From Pyramidobacter sp. YE332 (GTDB taxonomy: Bacteria; Synergistota; Synergistia; Synergistales; Dethiosulfovibrionaceae), in NCBI RefSeq assembly GCF_033060595.1, contig NZ_CP133038.1, forward strand, positions 620,001 to 684,000: DNA of 64,000 nucleotides, in the 5' to 3' direction. The translations under genes were made by a program, and so were the position numbers. Positions 7,726-16,787 of this stretch are shown piece after piece. Every line of letters starts with the position of its first letter. The stretch's first letter is position 1. The notes under the pieces are model-generated. The model saw only the letters and a program-made list of their open reading frames with translations. It did not search any database and was not told the DNA's origin.

Positions 7726-10700
7726 ATGGACGAACAAACGGCGGCAATCACACTGGACGTGCAGCTGACGCCCGTCGTCAACTACGCGCAGCAGCAGAAC
7801 GGCCTGCCCCTTGTGCGCCGCGTCGCCGTGAGCAATGACGGCGAGGCGGATTGGGAAGATCTGGAAGTGCGCCTTTTCGCGGCGGAGGATTTCGTCGAGC
7901 CGGCGAGATTCGGCGTCGCGCGGCTTCCGGCCGGCGAGACCGCGGAGATCGGCGACCTCAAACTCACGCTCAGGGCCGAGCGTCTCGCGCAGCTGACGGA
8001 GCGCGTCGTCACGACGCTGACGGCGGAAGTATGGCGGGGAGAGCGCCGTCTGGCTTCCGTCGTGAAAGAAGTGACCTTCCTGGCCTTCGACGAGTGGCAG
8101 GGAAGCGGCTACTATCCCGAGCTGCTGGCGGCCTTCGTCACGCCCAACCATCCCGAGATCGCCCGACTCATGAAGCGCGCTTCGAAGCTGCTGGAAGAAT
8201 GGACGGGCAGCCCTTCGTTTGACGCGTATCAGACGCAGAATCCCAACCGCGTGCTCCGGCAGGCGGCCGCTCTGTACGGCGCGATTCAGGAGCTGAACGT
8301 CGTCTACGCCGTGCCGCCGTCGAGTTTCGAAGCGACGGGACAGCGCGTGCGCCTCTGCGACGCGGTGACAGGAACGCGGATGGGCACCTGCCTTGACCTG
8401 ACGCTGCTCTACGCGGCCTGCCTCGAGGCGGCGGGATTGTATCCGCTGCTCCTGCTCAAGAACGATCATATTTTCGCTGGCGTCTGGCTGGAGGAGATGA
8501 CCTTCCAGGACGCGGTCAAGGACGATCCGTCGCTGGTGAGCAAGCGCATGGCCGACGGCATCGGCGAGATCGCCGTGGTGGAATGCACCGGCGCCGCCGC
8601 CGGGAAAGGCCTGACCTTCGACGAAGCCCGCGCCGCCGCCGCGTCGGAAATGGGCGGCGACGATCCCGTGCGTCTCGTCGTCGACGTGCACCGCGCCCGC
8701 CTGGCGGGGATCCGCCCGCTGCCGCTGCGCGTGCAGAGCGATCAGGGCTGGCGCGTGGAAGCCGAATCCCGTTCCGCCGCGGAGCTGACCGCCGCGCCGG
8801 AAGAGATGGTGGCGCGCGTCCCCGAAAGCGCCGGACAACCGGCGGCACGGCGGCCGCTGGACGCGCGCGGAAAGAAAATCTTGCAGTGGGAACGCAAGCT
8901 GCTCGATCTGGGGCTGCGCAACACGCTGCTCAACCTGCGCGCCTCCAGGAATCTGATCCCCGTGCTGGCCGCGTCGCTGCCGCAGCTCGAAGACGCGCTC
9001 GCCGACGGACGGCAGTTCACCGTCTCGCCGCGCCCGCAGGAGTGGCGTCTTCCCGAGGGGGCGGCGCGCAGCCTGGAACCGCTGCCGGAGCTGCCGCTTT
9101 CCCGGGATCTGCTGCATTCGGAATACCAGAACGGGCGGCTGCGCTCGCTGATGAACGAGACCGAGCTGCAGCACGCCGTCAAAGAACTGTACCGCGCCGC
9201 CAAAGTCTCGCTCGAGGAAAACGGCGCCAACAGCCTGTATTTATCGCTGGGGCTGCTGCGCTGGTACGAGACCGAGCGCAGCGAACGCCCGCGTTACGCG
9301 CCGCTGGTCCTGCTGCCGGCGGAGATCGTGCGCAAGGCCGCCAACAAGGGCTACGGCCTGCGTCTGCGCGACGAGGAGCCGGTCATGAACGTGACGCTGC
9401 TGGAGATGCTCAAGCAGAATTTCGGCATCGTCATCGACGGCCTCGACCCGCTGCCGGCCGACGGACACGGCGCCGACGTCGTGCGCGTCTTCACCGCCGT
9501 GCGCCGCGCCGTGATGCAGCAGAAACGCTGGGACGTGGTCGAGTCGGCCTTCGTGGGCATTTTCTCGTTCTCGCGCTTCGTGATGTGGAACGACATCCGC
9601 AACCGCATGGACGATCTCGAAAAGAACAAAGTCGTACGAAGCCTGATGGACGGCAAACTGAGCTGGGAAGCCGCGCCCATGGAGGCGCCGCGGGAGCTTG
9701 ACGAGGCCGGACTGCTGCTGCCGCTGCCGGTGGACTCGTCGCAGCTTTACGCCATCAAGTCGGCCGTCGCGGGCGAGACCTTCGTGCTGCACGGGCCGCC
9801 CGGCACCGGCAAGTCGCAGACCATCACGGGACTGATCGTCAACGCGCTGGCGCAGGGCAAGACCGTGCTCTTCGTCGCCGAGAAGATGGCGGCGCTGTCG
9901 GTCGTGCAGAAACGCCTGCGCAAATTGGGGCTCGATCCGTTCTGCCTCGAACTCCATTCCAACAAAGCCCGCAAAAAAGACGTGCTCGAACAGCTGCGCG
10001 CCGCGGCCGAAGCCGGACGCGCGCAGAAAACCCCGATCTACGCGCAAAAAGCCGAACAGGCCGCGCGGCTGCGCTCCGAACTGGCGGAGTATCCCCGCCG
10101 TCTGCACGAAAAGCGCGCTTCGGGCCTTTCCGTTTACGAGATGATCAACGCCTACGAGCCGCTGGCCGACGCCGACGACGCCGGCATCCGTCTCGAATAT
10201 TCGCGTACCTCCGCCTGGACGGCGAACGATCTGCAGCGCAACGAGTCGCTGCTTGGCCGCCTTGCCGCCGCGGCGCGCGCGGTCGGCCATCCCTGCGGCC
10301 ATCCGCTGCGCCTCGTCGGCGAGACGGAATATTCGCAGCGCCTGCGCAGCCAACTGCCGTCGCTGGCCGAAGATTATCGGGCGCGCCTCGATGCGTTGGA
10401 AGAATCGGCGCGGTCTTTCGCGGCGCGACTGGGGCGGGACGCGCCGCGTCTGAAAAAGGAATACGAACAACTCCGCGACGTCGCCGCCGAACTGTCGCAG
10501 TGGCGGGAATGGCCGCGCCGCTGGGCCGCGGACGGCGACGCCGGAGCGTATCTGCGCGGCGTGCAGGAAATGGCCCGGCACGCTCTTGCGGCGGGAGAAT
10601 GCGGCGGCGAACTGCTCAAGGCGTATCGCCCCGCCTTCCTCGAACAGGACGGCGAGGCCCTGCGCGGCGAGTGGAACGAAATCCAGCGGAAGTGGCTGCT

Positions 10701-13644
10701 GCCGCGCCTGCTGGCCGAATCGGGCTTTGTGAAAAAAATTTCGTCCTATGCGTTCCTCAAACGCGGCAAAGAAGATGTGCCCGGAGATCTCGACCGGCTG
10801 AACGCCTACCGCGCCGAAATGGCGAGCGCCGCCCGGCTTCGTCGGGAGTACGCCCCCGGCCTCGAATCGCTCGACCGCGGCGGGGACACGGACTGGCGGC
10901 GCGTGGCCGATATGGCTCGAAAGGCCGAGCAAAGCGCGCTCCGTCTCGACGGATTGAACGGCGGCGCGGCGCTGCGGCAGCGGCACGCCGCCGATCCCGA
11001 ATCGCAGCGGGCGGCCGCGGAACTGCTGGCGCTCTGGCGGGAACTGGAAACGTCGCGCGGCGCGCTCGACGAACTGCTGCGCACGGAAGATCCTCCCGAC
11101 GGCGGCGACTGGCTCGCGGCGCTGAAAGACCTCTGCGCCGCCCTGCTCAACAACGCCGACGCTCTGCGCGACTGGATCCTCTGGAACAGCCTGTGCGAAG
11201 AGGCCGAAGACGCCGGACTGGGGCCCGTCGTCTCGGCCTGCCGAAACGGGCTGGAACATGACAAGGCGTTGCCCGCCTACCGCAAAGCCTGCCTGCGCAA
11301 CCTCATCGAGGACGCCGTCGACGGCGATTCCGTGCTGAACCGCTTTTCCGGCGCGGTTTTCGGTGAAAAAATCGCCCAGATCAAGGGACTGATCGACGAG
11401 CTGTCGCGGCTGGCCAGCGCCGAAGCCTGCGCCGTTCTGGCCGCCCGAGTCCCCGACTTCGCGCGCGAAGCCTCGCAGAACTCCGAACTGGGCATCTTGC
11501 AGCGCGCCATCCGCTCCGGCGGGCGCAACCTCAGCATCCGACGCCTCTTCGAACAGCTGCCCAACCTGCTGCCGCGCCTGTGCCCCTGCATGCTCATGAG
11601 CCCGATCTCGGCCGCCCAGTATCTCGACCCGCGGCGCGAGATGTTCGACCTCGTCGTCTTCGACGAAGCGTCGCAGCTCACCACCAGCAAGGCCGTCGGC
11701 GCGCTGGCCCGCGGAAGGAACGCCGTGATCGTCGGCGATCCCAAGCAGATGCCGCCCACCAGTTTTTTCATGACCAATCTCGACGACCGCGAGGAAGACC
11801 CCGAAGTGGCCGACCTCACCAGCATCCTCGACGACTGTCTGGCGCTCGGCATGCCGGAAACGCACCTGCTCTGGCACTACCGCAGCCGCCACGAAAGCCT
11901 GATCGCCTTCAGCAACAATCGGTTCTACGAGAACAAACTCTGCACGTTCCCGTCGGCAAACGACCGCGTTTCGAAGGTGAGCTTCGTCAAGATCGGCGGC
12001 ACGTTCGACCGCGGCGGTTCCAGGACCAACCGCGCCGAGGCCGAAGCCGTCGTGGCCGAAGTGATCCGCCGCGCCAAGGACCCGGCGCGGCGCCGCGAAA
12101 GCGTCGGCGTCGTCACCTTCAACATCTCGCAGCAGAACCTCGTCGACGACCTGTTCGAAGAGGCCCGCGGCCAAGATCCCGAACTGGAAAAGTGGTATCA
12201 GGAGTCCGAAGAGCCGCTGTTCATCAAGAACCTCGAGAACGTGCAGGGCGACGAGCGCGACGTGATCCTGTTCTCGGTCGGCTTTGGCGCCGACCGCGAA
12301 GGGCGCGTGAGCATGAACTTCGGCCCCGTCAATCAGGCCGGCGGCTGGCGGCGGCTCAACGTCGCCGTGTCGCGCTCGCGCGCCGAGATGATGGTGTTCT
12401 CGTCGCTGGAACCGGAGCAGATCGACCTGACCCGCACTGCCTCGGAAGGCGTGGCGGCGCTGAAGGCGTTCCTCCAATACGCCCGCAGCGGTTATCTGCC
12501 GTTGAAAGCTTCCGCCGCTGGAACAGCCGCGCCGCACGAGCCCGACGGCGTCGCCGCCGAGATCTGCGCGCGGCTGAACGAATGCGGCTACGAGACGGCG
12601 CGCCAGGTCGGACATTCCAAATTCCGCGTCGACATCGGCGTCGTCGATCCCGATCAGCCCGGCGAATACCTGCTGGGCGTTCTGCTCGACGGCGGCGCGT
12701 ACCGCGACGCCCGCATGGTGCGCGAGCGCGAGATCTCCCAGATCGGCGTGCTGAAGGGCCTGGGCTGGACGATCGAGCGCCTCTGGACCATGGACTGGTG
12801 GGACAACAGGAAGCGCGAGCTCGATCGCCTGCTGCGCCGCATCGAAGCGTGCCGCGCCGCCCGCCGCGAAGAGCGCGAAGCCAAACGCCGCGCCGCGGAG
12901 GAAGCCGCGAAGGCCGAAGCCGAAGCGGCCGTGCGCCGCGCCGCTGAAAACGGAGAAGACGCGGCGATCCCCGCAGAATGTGCCGTCGCGGCCGATGGCG
13001 GCGGACCGGAGCGCACAGGAAAGGCGGATCCTTCGCCGCAGACAGATGCCGCTGCCGAAAAAACGACGACGGCTCCGCGAACGGCCGGCCGGCCGTACCG
13101 CCCCGCGCTGTTGCCCGAGAAAAAACTCACGACGGCCGAATTCGCCGAGCCGCGCAACGAAAAATTATTGCGCGGCCGCGTCGAGGCCATCGTGCGCACC
13201 GAAGCCCCTATCTCCGCAAAACTGCTGACACGACGCCTGCTGCAAAGCCTCGGCATGAGCCGCCTCGGGCCGCGCGCGCAGAAGCGCCTCGACGAACTGC
13301 TGACGTCGATGAAATTGCAAACGACCGAGCGCGAGGGCGTCGTCTGGTACTGGCACAGCGGGCAGGATCCCGATACATACGCGGGATTCCGCGTCAGCGG
13401 CGCCGGCCGCGCCAGGCGCGACGCCGCCGACGTGCCCGCGCAGGAGGCGGCCAACGCCCTTTGCGAAGTGCTGCGCGAACAGATCGCCCTGCCCGAGGAA
13501 GACCTGCTGCGCGAAACGGCGAAAAAACTCGGTTCCTCCCGCGCCGGCGCTTCCGCGCGAAACGCCGCGGCCGCCGGACTGCCCCTCGCCGTTTCCCGCG
13601 GGCTGACCGCGCCGGACCGCAACGGCTGCTGGACGCTGAAATAA
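7726..13644 (+). CDS. DUF4011 SF1 helicase with C-terminal Vsr-like nuclease domain
   Basis: Very large (1,972 residues) DNA/RNA helicase of the DUF4011 class. Domain order: an N-terminal region of about 390 residues with no domain I can name; DUF4011 from about 385 (KILQWERKLLDLGLRNTLLN); SF1 helicase motif I GPPGTGKSQT near 690; a long alpha-helical insert; motif II VVFDEASQ near 1310, then GDPKQMPPT; motifs V/VI VQGDERDVI and NVAVSRSR near 1505-1550; a Vsr/PD-(D/E)XK-type domain (VDIGVV, LLDGGAYRDARMVRERE, RLWTMDWW) near 1630-1700; an acidic/alanine-rich linker; and a DUF3320-like C-terminus near 1815. ATG 7726 has GAGGAGA. Relatives occur in defence and repair loci; the role here is unknown. 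Confidence 0.9.
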   Translation: MDEQTAAITLDVQLTPVVNYAQQQNGLPLVRRVAVSNDGEADWEDLEVRLFAAEDFVEPARFGVARLPAGETAEIGDLKLTLRAERLAQLTERVVTTLTAEVWRGERRLASVVKEVTFLAFDEWQGSGYYPELLAAFVTPNHPEIARLMKRASKLLEEWTGSPSFDAYQTQNPNRVLRQAAALYGAIQELNVVYAVPPSSFEATGQRVRLCDAVTGTRMGTCLDLTLLYAACLEAAGLYPLLLLKNDHIFAGVWLEEMTFQDAVKDDPSLVSKRMADGIGEIAVVECTGAAAGKGLTFDEARAAAASEMGGDDPVRLVVDVHRARLAGIRPLPLRVQSDQGWRVEAESRSAAELTAAPEEMVARVPESAGQPAARRPLDARGKKILQWERKLLDLGLRNTLLNLRASRNLIPVLAASLPQLEDALADGRQFTVSPRPQEWRLPEGAARSLEPLPELPLSRDLLHSEYQNGRLRSLMNETELQHAVKELYRAAKVSLEENGANSLYLSLGLLRWYETERSERPRYAPLVLLPAEIVRKAANKGYGLRLRDEEPVMNVTLLEMLKQNFGIVIDGLDPLPADGHGADVVRVFTAVRRAVMQQKRWDVVESAFVGIFSFSRFVMWNDIRNRMDDLEKNKVVRSLMDGKLSWEAAPMEAPRELDEAGLLLPLPVDSSQLYAIKSAVAGETFVLHGPPGTGKSQTITGLIVNALAQGKTVLFVAEKMAALSVVQKRLRKLGLDPFCLELHSNKARKKDVLEQLRAAAEAGRAQKTPIYAQKAEQAARLRSELAEYPRRLHEKRASGLSVYEMINAYEPLADADDAGIRLEYSRTSAWTANDLQRNESLLGRLAAAARAVGHPCGHPLRLVGETEYSQRLRSQLPSLAEDYRARLDALEESARSFAARLGRDAPRLKKEYEQLRDVAAELSQWREWPRRWAADGDAGAYLRGVQEMARHALAAGECGGELLKAYRPAFLEQDGEALRGEWNEIQRKWLLPRLLAESGFVKKISSYAFLKRGKEDVPGDLDRLNAYRAEMASAARLRREYAPGLESLDRGGDTDWRRVADMARKAEQSALRLDGLNGGAALRQRHAADPESQRAAAELLALWRELETSRGALDELLRTEDPPDGGDWLAALKDLCAALLNNADALRDWILWNSLCEEAEDAGLGPVVSACRNGLEHDKALPAYRKACLRNLIEDAVDGDSVLNRFSGAVFGEKIAQIKGLIDELSRLASAEACAVLAARVPDFAREASQNSELGILQRAIRSGGRNLSIRRLFEQLPNLLPRLCPCMLMSPISAAQYLDPRREMFDLVVFDEASQLTTSKAVGALARGRNAVIVGDPKQMPPTSFFMTNLDDREEDPEVADLTSILDDCLALGMPETHLLWHYRSRHESLIAFSNNRFYENKLCTFPSANDRVSKVSFVKIGGTFDRGGSRTNRAEAEAVVAEVIRRAKDPARRRESVGVVTFNISQQNLVDDLFEEARGQDPELEKWYQESEEPLFIKNLENVQGDERDVILFSVGFGADREGRVSMNFGPVNQAGGWRRLNVAVSRSRAEMMVFSSLEPEQIDLTRTASEGVAALKAFLQYARSGYLPLKASAAGTAAPHEPDGVAAEICARLNECGYETARQVGHSKFRVDIGVVDPDQPGEYLLGVLLDGGAYRDARMVREREISQIGVLKGLGWTIERLWTMDWWDNRKRELDRLLRRIEACRAARREEREAKRRAAEEAAKAEAEAAVRRAAENGEDAAIPAECAVAADGGGPERTGKADPSPQTDAAAEKTTTAPRTAGRPYRPALLPEKKLTTAEFAEPRNEKLLRGRVEAIVRTEAPISAKLLTRRLLQSLGMSRLGPRAQKRLDELLTSMKLQTTEREGVVWYWHSGQDPDTYAGFRVSGAGRARRDAADVPAQEAANALCEVLREQIALPEEDLLRETAKKLGSSRAGASARNAAAAGLPLAVSRGLTAPDRNGCWTLK

Positions 13645-13719
13645 GCGCGCCGGGGAGACGGCACGAAGCAGACGAAAAAAGCTGGAAGAACTCGCGGAAC
13701 TTCAAGCTGAACAATGCCG

Positions 13720-13753
13720 AAAGCCTGACGGTCGAACGATCGCCAGGCTTTTT
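13720..13753 (+). terminator. Terminator after helicase gene
   Basis: An 11-bp stem with one mismatch (13720-13730 with 13741-13751) followed by Ts, about 75 bp after the helicase stop. It lies directly before the left parS-containing repeat. Confidence 0.75.
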
Positions 13754-13755
13754 GC

Positions 13756-13807
13756 GTAAGCGATGTTCCACGTGGAACATCGCCGGCCGCTGAGCGTTTT
13801 CTTTTTT
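13756..13807. repeat. Left copy of 52-bp direct repeat flanking the IS
   Basis: Identical over 52 bases to 15806-15857. It begins GTAAGCGATGTTCC, contains the parS-like palindrome and ends in a T run. Position and identity fit a long target-site duplication made by IS insertion. One base at the junction can belong to repeat or IS, so the duplication is 51-52 bp. Confidence 0.88.
13764..13779. promoter_or_regulatory. parS-like ParB-binding palindrome 1
   Basis: TGTTCCACGTGGAACA, a perfect 16-bp palindrome, extended here to 24 bp (GCGA...TCGC). It matches the Pseudomonas form of the bacterial parS consensus. It lies between the helicase terminator and the IS. Confidence 0.8.
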
Positions 13808-15805
13808 CCCGACTTTTAGAAATCGAAGAAGCGCAAAGACTTGCAATAACTCTTTCGGCAGGGAGTTTTTATGACTTTTGAATATACGCTTAAGAATCGC
13901 TTAATATGTTATAATACTCCTTGAGGAATCGTCCTCCCGGAGGTCAGCATGAGTTTCCGAATCAAACTGATGAAAAACAAGGGCAGACTTTACGCGGCCA
14001 TCGTCGAGGAGACTTACAATCCTCTCATCAAACGCAGTTCCGGAAAAACGATCCGCACGTACGGCGACCTGAACAAACGCCGCCTCACAGAGCCGGACAT
14101 CGACGAAAGAATTCAGGCGGATCTTGCTGAGTTGAGGGCAAACGCAGATCTTGCAGAACGCCTCAAAGCGCAGACGCTTAAGGATCAGGTCGCAACATGT
14201 GCACCCAACAATAAACCGGACTGTGCGGGCATTTATAACTACGGCATCGCCCTTTACCGCAGATTATGGGAACGCCTTGGGCTGGACGTCTGGTTCAAAC
14301 AGTATCGACGCAATCACCGACTCAAGTTCGACTTCGACCTTGCCGCATTCTTCCTCGCCGCACTGCGCATTCTGGCGCCTTGTTCGAAAAAACGGACGCA
14401 CGAATACCGCGGGAACTTTGTCTTCGATTTCTCTTCCCTCACCCAGGCGGACCTTTACGAAACTCTCGGGCTCCTGAGCGGGAGCAAGGATGTCCTGATA
14501 CGTAACGTCAACAAGGGGATCGCGGATATCTACGAGCGAACGATGACTGTCGCGCTTTACGACTGCACCACGTTTTACTTCGAGAGTTTTGATTCCGACG
14601 AACTTCGCGCGCGCGGGATGTCCAAGGAGAACCGCACGAATGAGGTGCAGGTGGTGATGGGACTGCTCGTTGACGCCGACGGCATCCCTCTTGACTATGA
14701 GCTGTTCCGCGGTAACACGTCGGAGATCAAGACCCTGCTGCAGGTCGTCCGGAAGCACAAGGTAAATTCCGGACTGGGGAAAGTCACGGTCGTCGCGGAT
14801 CGCGGGCTCAACTGCAAGCTCAACTTGCAGCACCTTGCGGAAGAGGGTTTTGATTACATCGTGGCCCAGAGCATCAGTCGGCTGAAAAAGGACGTGAAGG
14901 AGCGGGTTCTTTCCGAGGAGAACTGGGAGCACAGCGAACGGTTCCACGAGGACGTGTTCAAGATGAAGCGTCTGGACGCCAGAGCGGATCCCGAACGTGA
15001 CGCAGGCATCATCGTCACTTGGTCGCTGAAACGGCACCACCATGACCTGGACGTTCTGGAGGAATTGTGGACGAAGGGGAAAGAACTGGTCGCGAAGGGA
15101 GCCTCAGCCGTCGAGACATCCATGAAACACGGCTCAAGACAGTTTCTGAAGAGCAAGAAAGGGAAGAAAGGCGAATACGAGGTGAACACCTCTCTCTACG
15201 AAAAGCGTAAAAAGCAGGCGGGTTTCTACGTCATCGCCACCTCCAACAAGGACGCCTCCCCGCAGGAGATCTTCGCGAACCTGCGCCGGCTTTGGCGCGT
15301 CGAGGAATGTTTTCGAGTACTCAAGAGCAACCTCGATGCCAGGCCGGTTTTCGTCTGGACGCCGGAACACATCCGCGGGCACTTCCTCGTCTGTTACCTT
15401 GCGCTGGTTCTGGAACGTCTTTCCTGTCACCTCATCCGCATGAAGGGCATCAGAGACATCTCGCCTCACAAGCTCGTTGAACTCATGCGCCAGCAGAACG
15501 TCACCGTCCTGAGCGGCAGAGCCAGGAGCACGCCCATCAGCCTTCGACTGGGACACGACGGCAGCACGCCGGAGAGAAAGAACGCGGACATCGCGTCGGC
15601 CGACGCCGTGATGCAGATATTTGGAATCGCACCCGTCAATATGATGGAAGCCTATCCCGATCTCAAGAACAAACTCGCTTGTCGACTGCCTTTTGCTGCA
15701 CGGGAGGCGACAGGAGGGATTATCCGTAGATCTCGCGGTTGAAAAAAATCGCGCTTACTCTTGATGCTGCTTGAGCTTGGCTTCGATTCCCCTTGGAAAA
15801 GTCGG
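13808..15805 (+). mobile_element. IS1634-family insertion sequence
   Basis: About 2.0 kb element with one transposase gene. Its ends carry a 10-bp inverted repeat, CCCGACTTTT at 13808-13817 and AAAAGTCGGG at 15797-15806, where the last base is shared with the flanking repeat. A second block, AATCGAAG, recurs inside both ends at slightly different offsets. The element has its own promoter-like TATAAT at 13910-13915. It is flanked by a 52-bp direct repeat. IS1549 of the same family is known for unusually long target duplications, which supports reading the repeat as insertion-made. Recent activity is suggested by the exact flank identity and intact transposase. Confidence 0.88.
13949..15742 (+). 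CDS. IS1634-family transposase
   Basis: DDE transposase of 597 residues, full length and uninterrupted. The likely catalytic residues lie in YDCTTFYF (D near 204), VVADRGLN (D near 282) and WRVEECFRVLKS (E near 453). The spacing, with a long insert before the glutamate, fits the IS4-superfamily RNase H fold. ATG 13949 has CGGAGGTC upstream. Only one copy is in this window. It likely mobilises the surrounding element by cut-and-paste. Confidence 0.92.
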   Translation: MSFRIKLMKNKGRLYAAIVEETYNPLIKRSSGKTIRTYGDLNKRRLTEPDIDERIQADLAELRANADLAERLKAQTLKDQVATCAPNNKPDCAGIYNYGIALYRRLWERLGLDVWFKQYRRNHRLKFDFDLAAFFLAALRILAPCSKKRTHEYRGNFVFDFSSLTQADLYETLGLLSGSKDVLIRNVNKGIADIYERTMTVALYDCTTFYFESFDSDELRARGMSKENRTNEVQVVMGLLVDADGIPLDYELFRGNTSEIKTLLQVVRKHKVNSGLGKVTVVADRGLNCKLNLQHLAEEGFDYIVAQSISRLKKDVKERVLSEENWEHSERFHEDVFKMKRLDARADPERDAGIIVTWSLKRHHHDLDVLEELWTKGKELVAKGASAVETSMKHGSRQFLKSKKGKKGEYEVNTSLYEKRKKQAGFYVIATSNKDASPQEIFANLRRLWRVEECFRVLKSNLDARPVFVWTPEHIRGHFLVCYLALVLERLSCHLIRMKGIRDISPHKLVELMRQQNVTVLSGRARSTPISLRLGHDGSTPERKNADIASADAVMQIFGIAPVNMMEAYPDLKNKLACRLPFAAREATGGIIRRSRG

Positions 15806-15857
15806 GTAAGCGATGTTCCACGTGGAACATCGCCGGCCGCTGAGCGTTTTCTTTTTT
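15806..15857. repeat. Right copy of 52-bp direct repeat flanking the IS
   Basis: Same 52 bases as 13756-13807, starting immediately after the right inverted repeat of the element. It carries the second parS-like palindrome. Beyond it, 15858-16030 has no gene; it holds a short hairpin-like GC stretch and the AT-rich upstream region of the ABC operon with TATAAT at 16011-16016. Confidence 0.88.
15814..15829. promoter_or_regulatory. parS-like ParB-binding palindrome 2
   Basis: TGTTCCACGTGGAACA inside the right 52-bp repeat. It is an exact duplicate of palindrome 1, 2,050 bp away, and was probably created by the IS insertion. Confidence 0.8.
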
Positions 15858-16052
15858 TCGCCGCGTCTTCGTGGCGGGAGACTTGCTTTTCCTCTGTCAG
15901 CGAAATTCGGCCTCGCTCCGTTGGCTTTTGCTCGATAAGGATGGATCGCTCGCACTTTTCGTGATAAAAATTATTCGTATCAACGGACACGCGTCATCAA
16001 AATTTTTCATATAATTTATGAACGATCACCGATGGAAAGGGAGGCGGCCGCC

Positions 16053-16787
16053 GTGGAAGACATCGTGCTGCAGGCGACGGGGCTGAAAAAGTCGTTCGGC
16101 CACGTGCGGGCGCTGACGGACGGCTCGTTGAAACTGCGCCGCGGCGAGATCATGGCGTTGGTGGGCGACAACGGCGCGGGAAAATCGACGCTGATCAAAT
16201 GCCTTTCCGGCGTGCTGACGCCCGACGCCGGCGCGATCGAAACCGGCGGCAAACGCTACGGACGCCTGACGGTGCCTCTGGCGCGCGCCCTCGGCGTGGC
16301 CGTGGTCTATCAGGATCTGGCGCTGGTCGACCATCTGGACGTAGCCGCCAACATCTGGCTGGGCGCGGAGCCGCTGAAATGGGGATTTTTTCTCGACCGT
16401 GCGCGCATGATCGCCGACGCGGAAAAACTGCTGGCGCGGCTGTCCGTCCGCCTCACCGCGCGCGGCGTGCCGGTGGGCGCCCTTTCCGGCGGTCAGCGCC
16501 AGGCCGTGGCCGTCGTGCGGGCCATCGCGCAGGGGGGGCGCGTCCTGATCATGGACGAGCCGACCGCCGCCATGGGGCTGCGCGAATCGTCCCATCTGCT
16601 GGAGGTCATGTCGCAGCTGCGCGAGCAGGGGCTGACGCTGTTGTGCATCAGTCATAACCTGCCGCAGATTTTGCAGATCGCCGACCGCGTCACGGTGCTC
16701 CGCCGCGGCGTGACGATTCGCGAGGAGCCGGCGCGCGGCCTGGATCCTCTGAAGCTGGCTGGGTGGATGTCGGGAGCGCTGTCATGA
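16053..16787 (+). CDS. Sugar ABC transporter ATP-binding protein (FrcA-like)
   Basis: ATPase of a carbohydrate importer, 244 residues, with a single nucleotide-binding domain as in FrcA rather than the double RbsA type. Walker A GDNGAGKST, signature LSGGQRQ, Walker B VLIMDEPTAAM and the switch histidine in CISHN are all present. I choose GTG 16053 because GGAGG lies eight bases upstream; an in-frame ATG at 16032 would add seven residues and lacks a site. The stop overlaps the permease start by four bases. Confidence 0.88.
   Translation: MEDIVLQATGLKKSFGHVRALTDGSLKLRRGEIMALVGDNGAGKSTLIKCLSGVLTPDAGAIETGGKRYGRLTVPLARALGVAVVYQDLALVDHLDVAANIWLGAEPLKWGFFLDRARMIADAEKLLARLSVRLTARGVPVGALSGGQRQAVAVVRAIAQGGRVLIMDEPTAAMGLRESSHLLEVMSQLREQGLTLLCISHNLPQILQIADRVTVLRRGVTIREEPARGLDPLKLAGWMSGALS

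Noticed and set aside
9241-12615. 1,124-codon minus-strand frame opposite the helicase
   Set aside because: GC-rich codon bias creates long antisense frames; helicase motifs on the plus strand account for the sequence.
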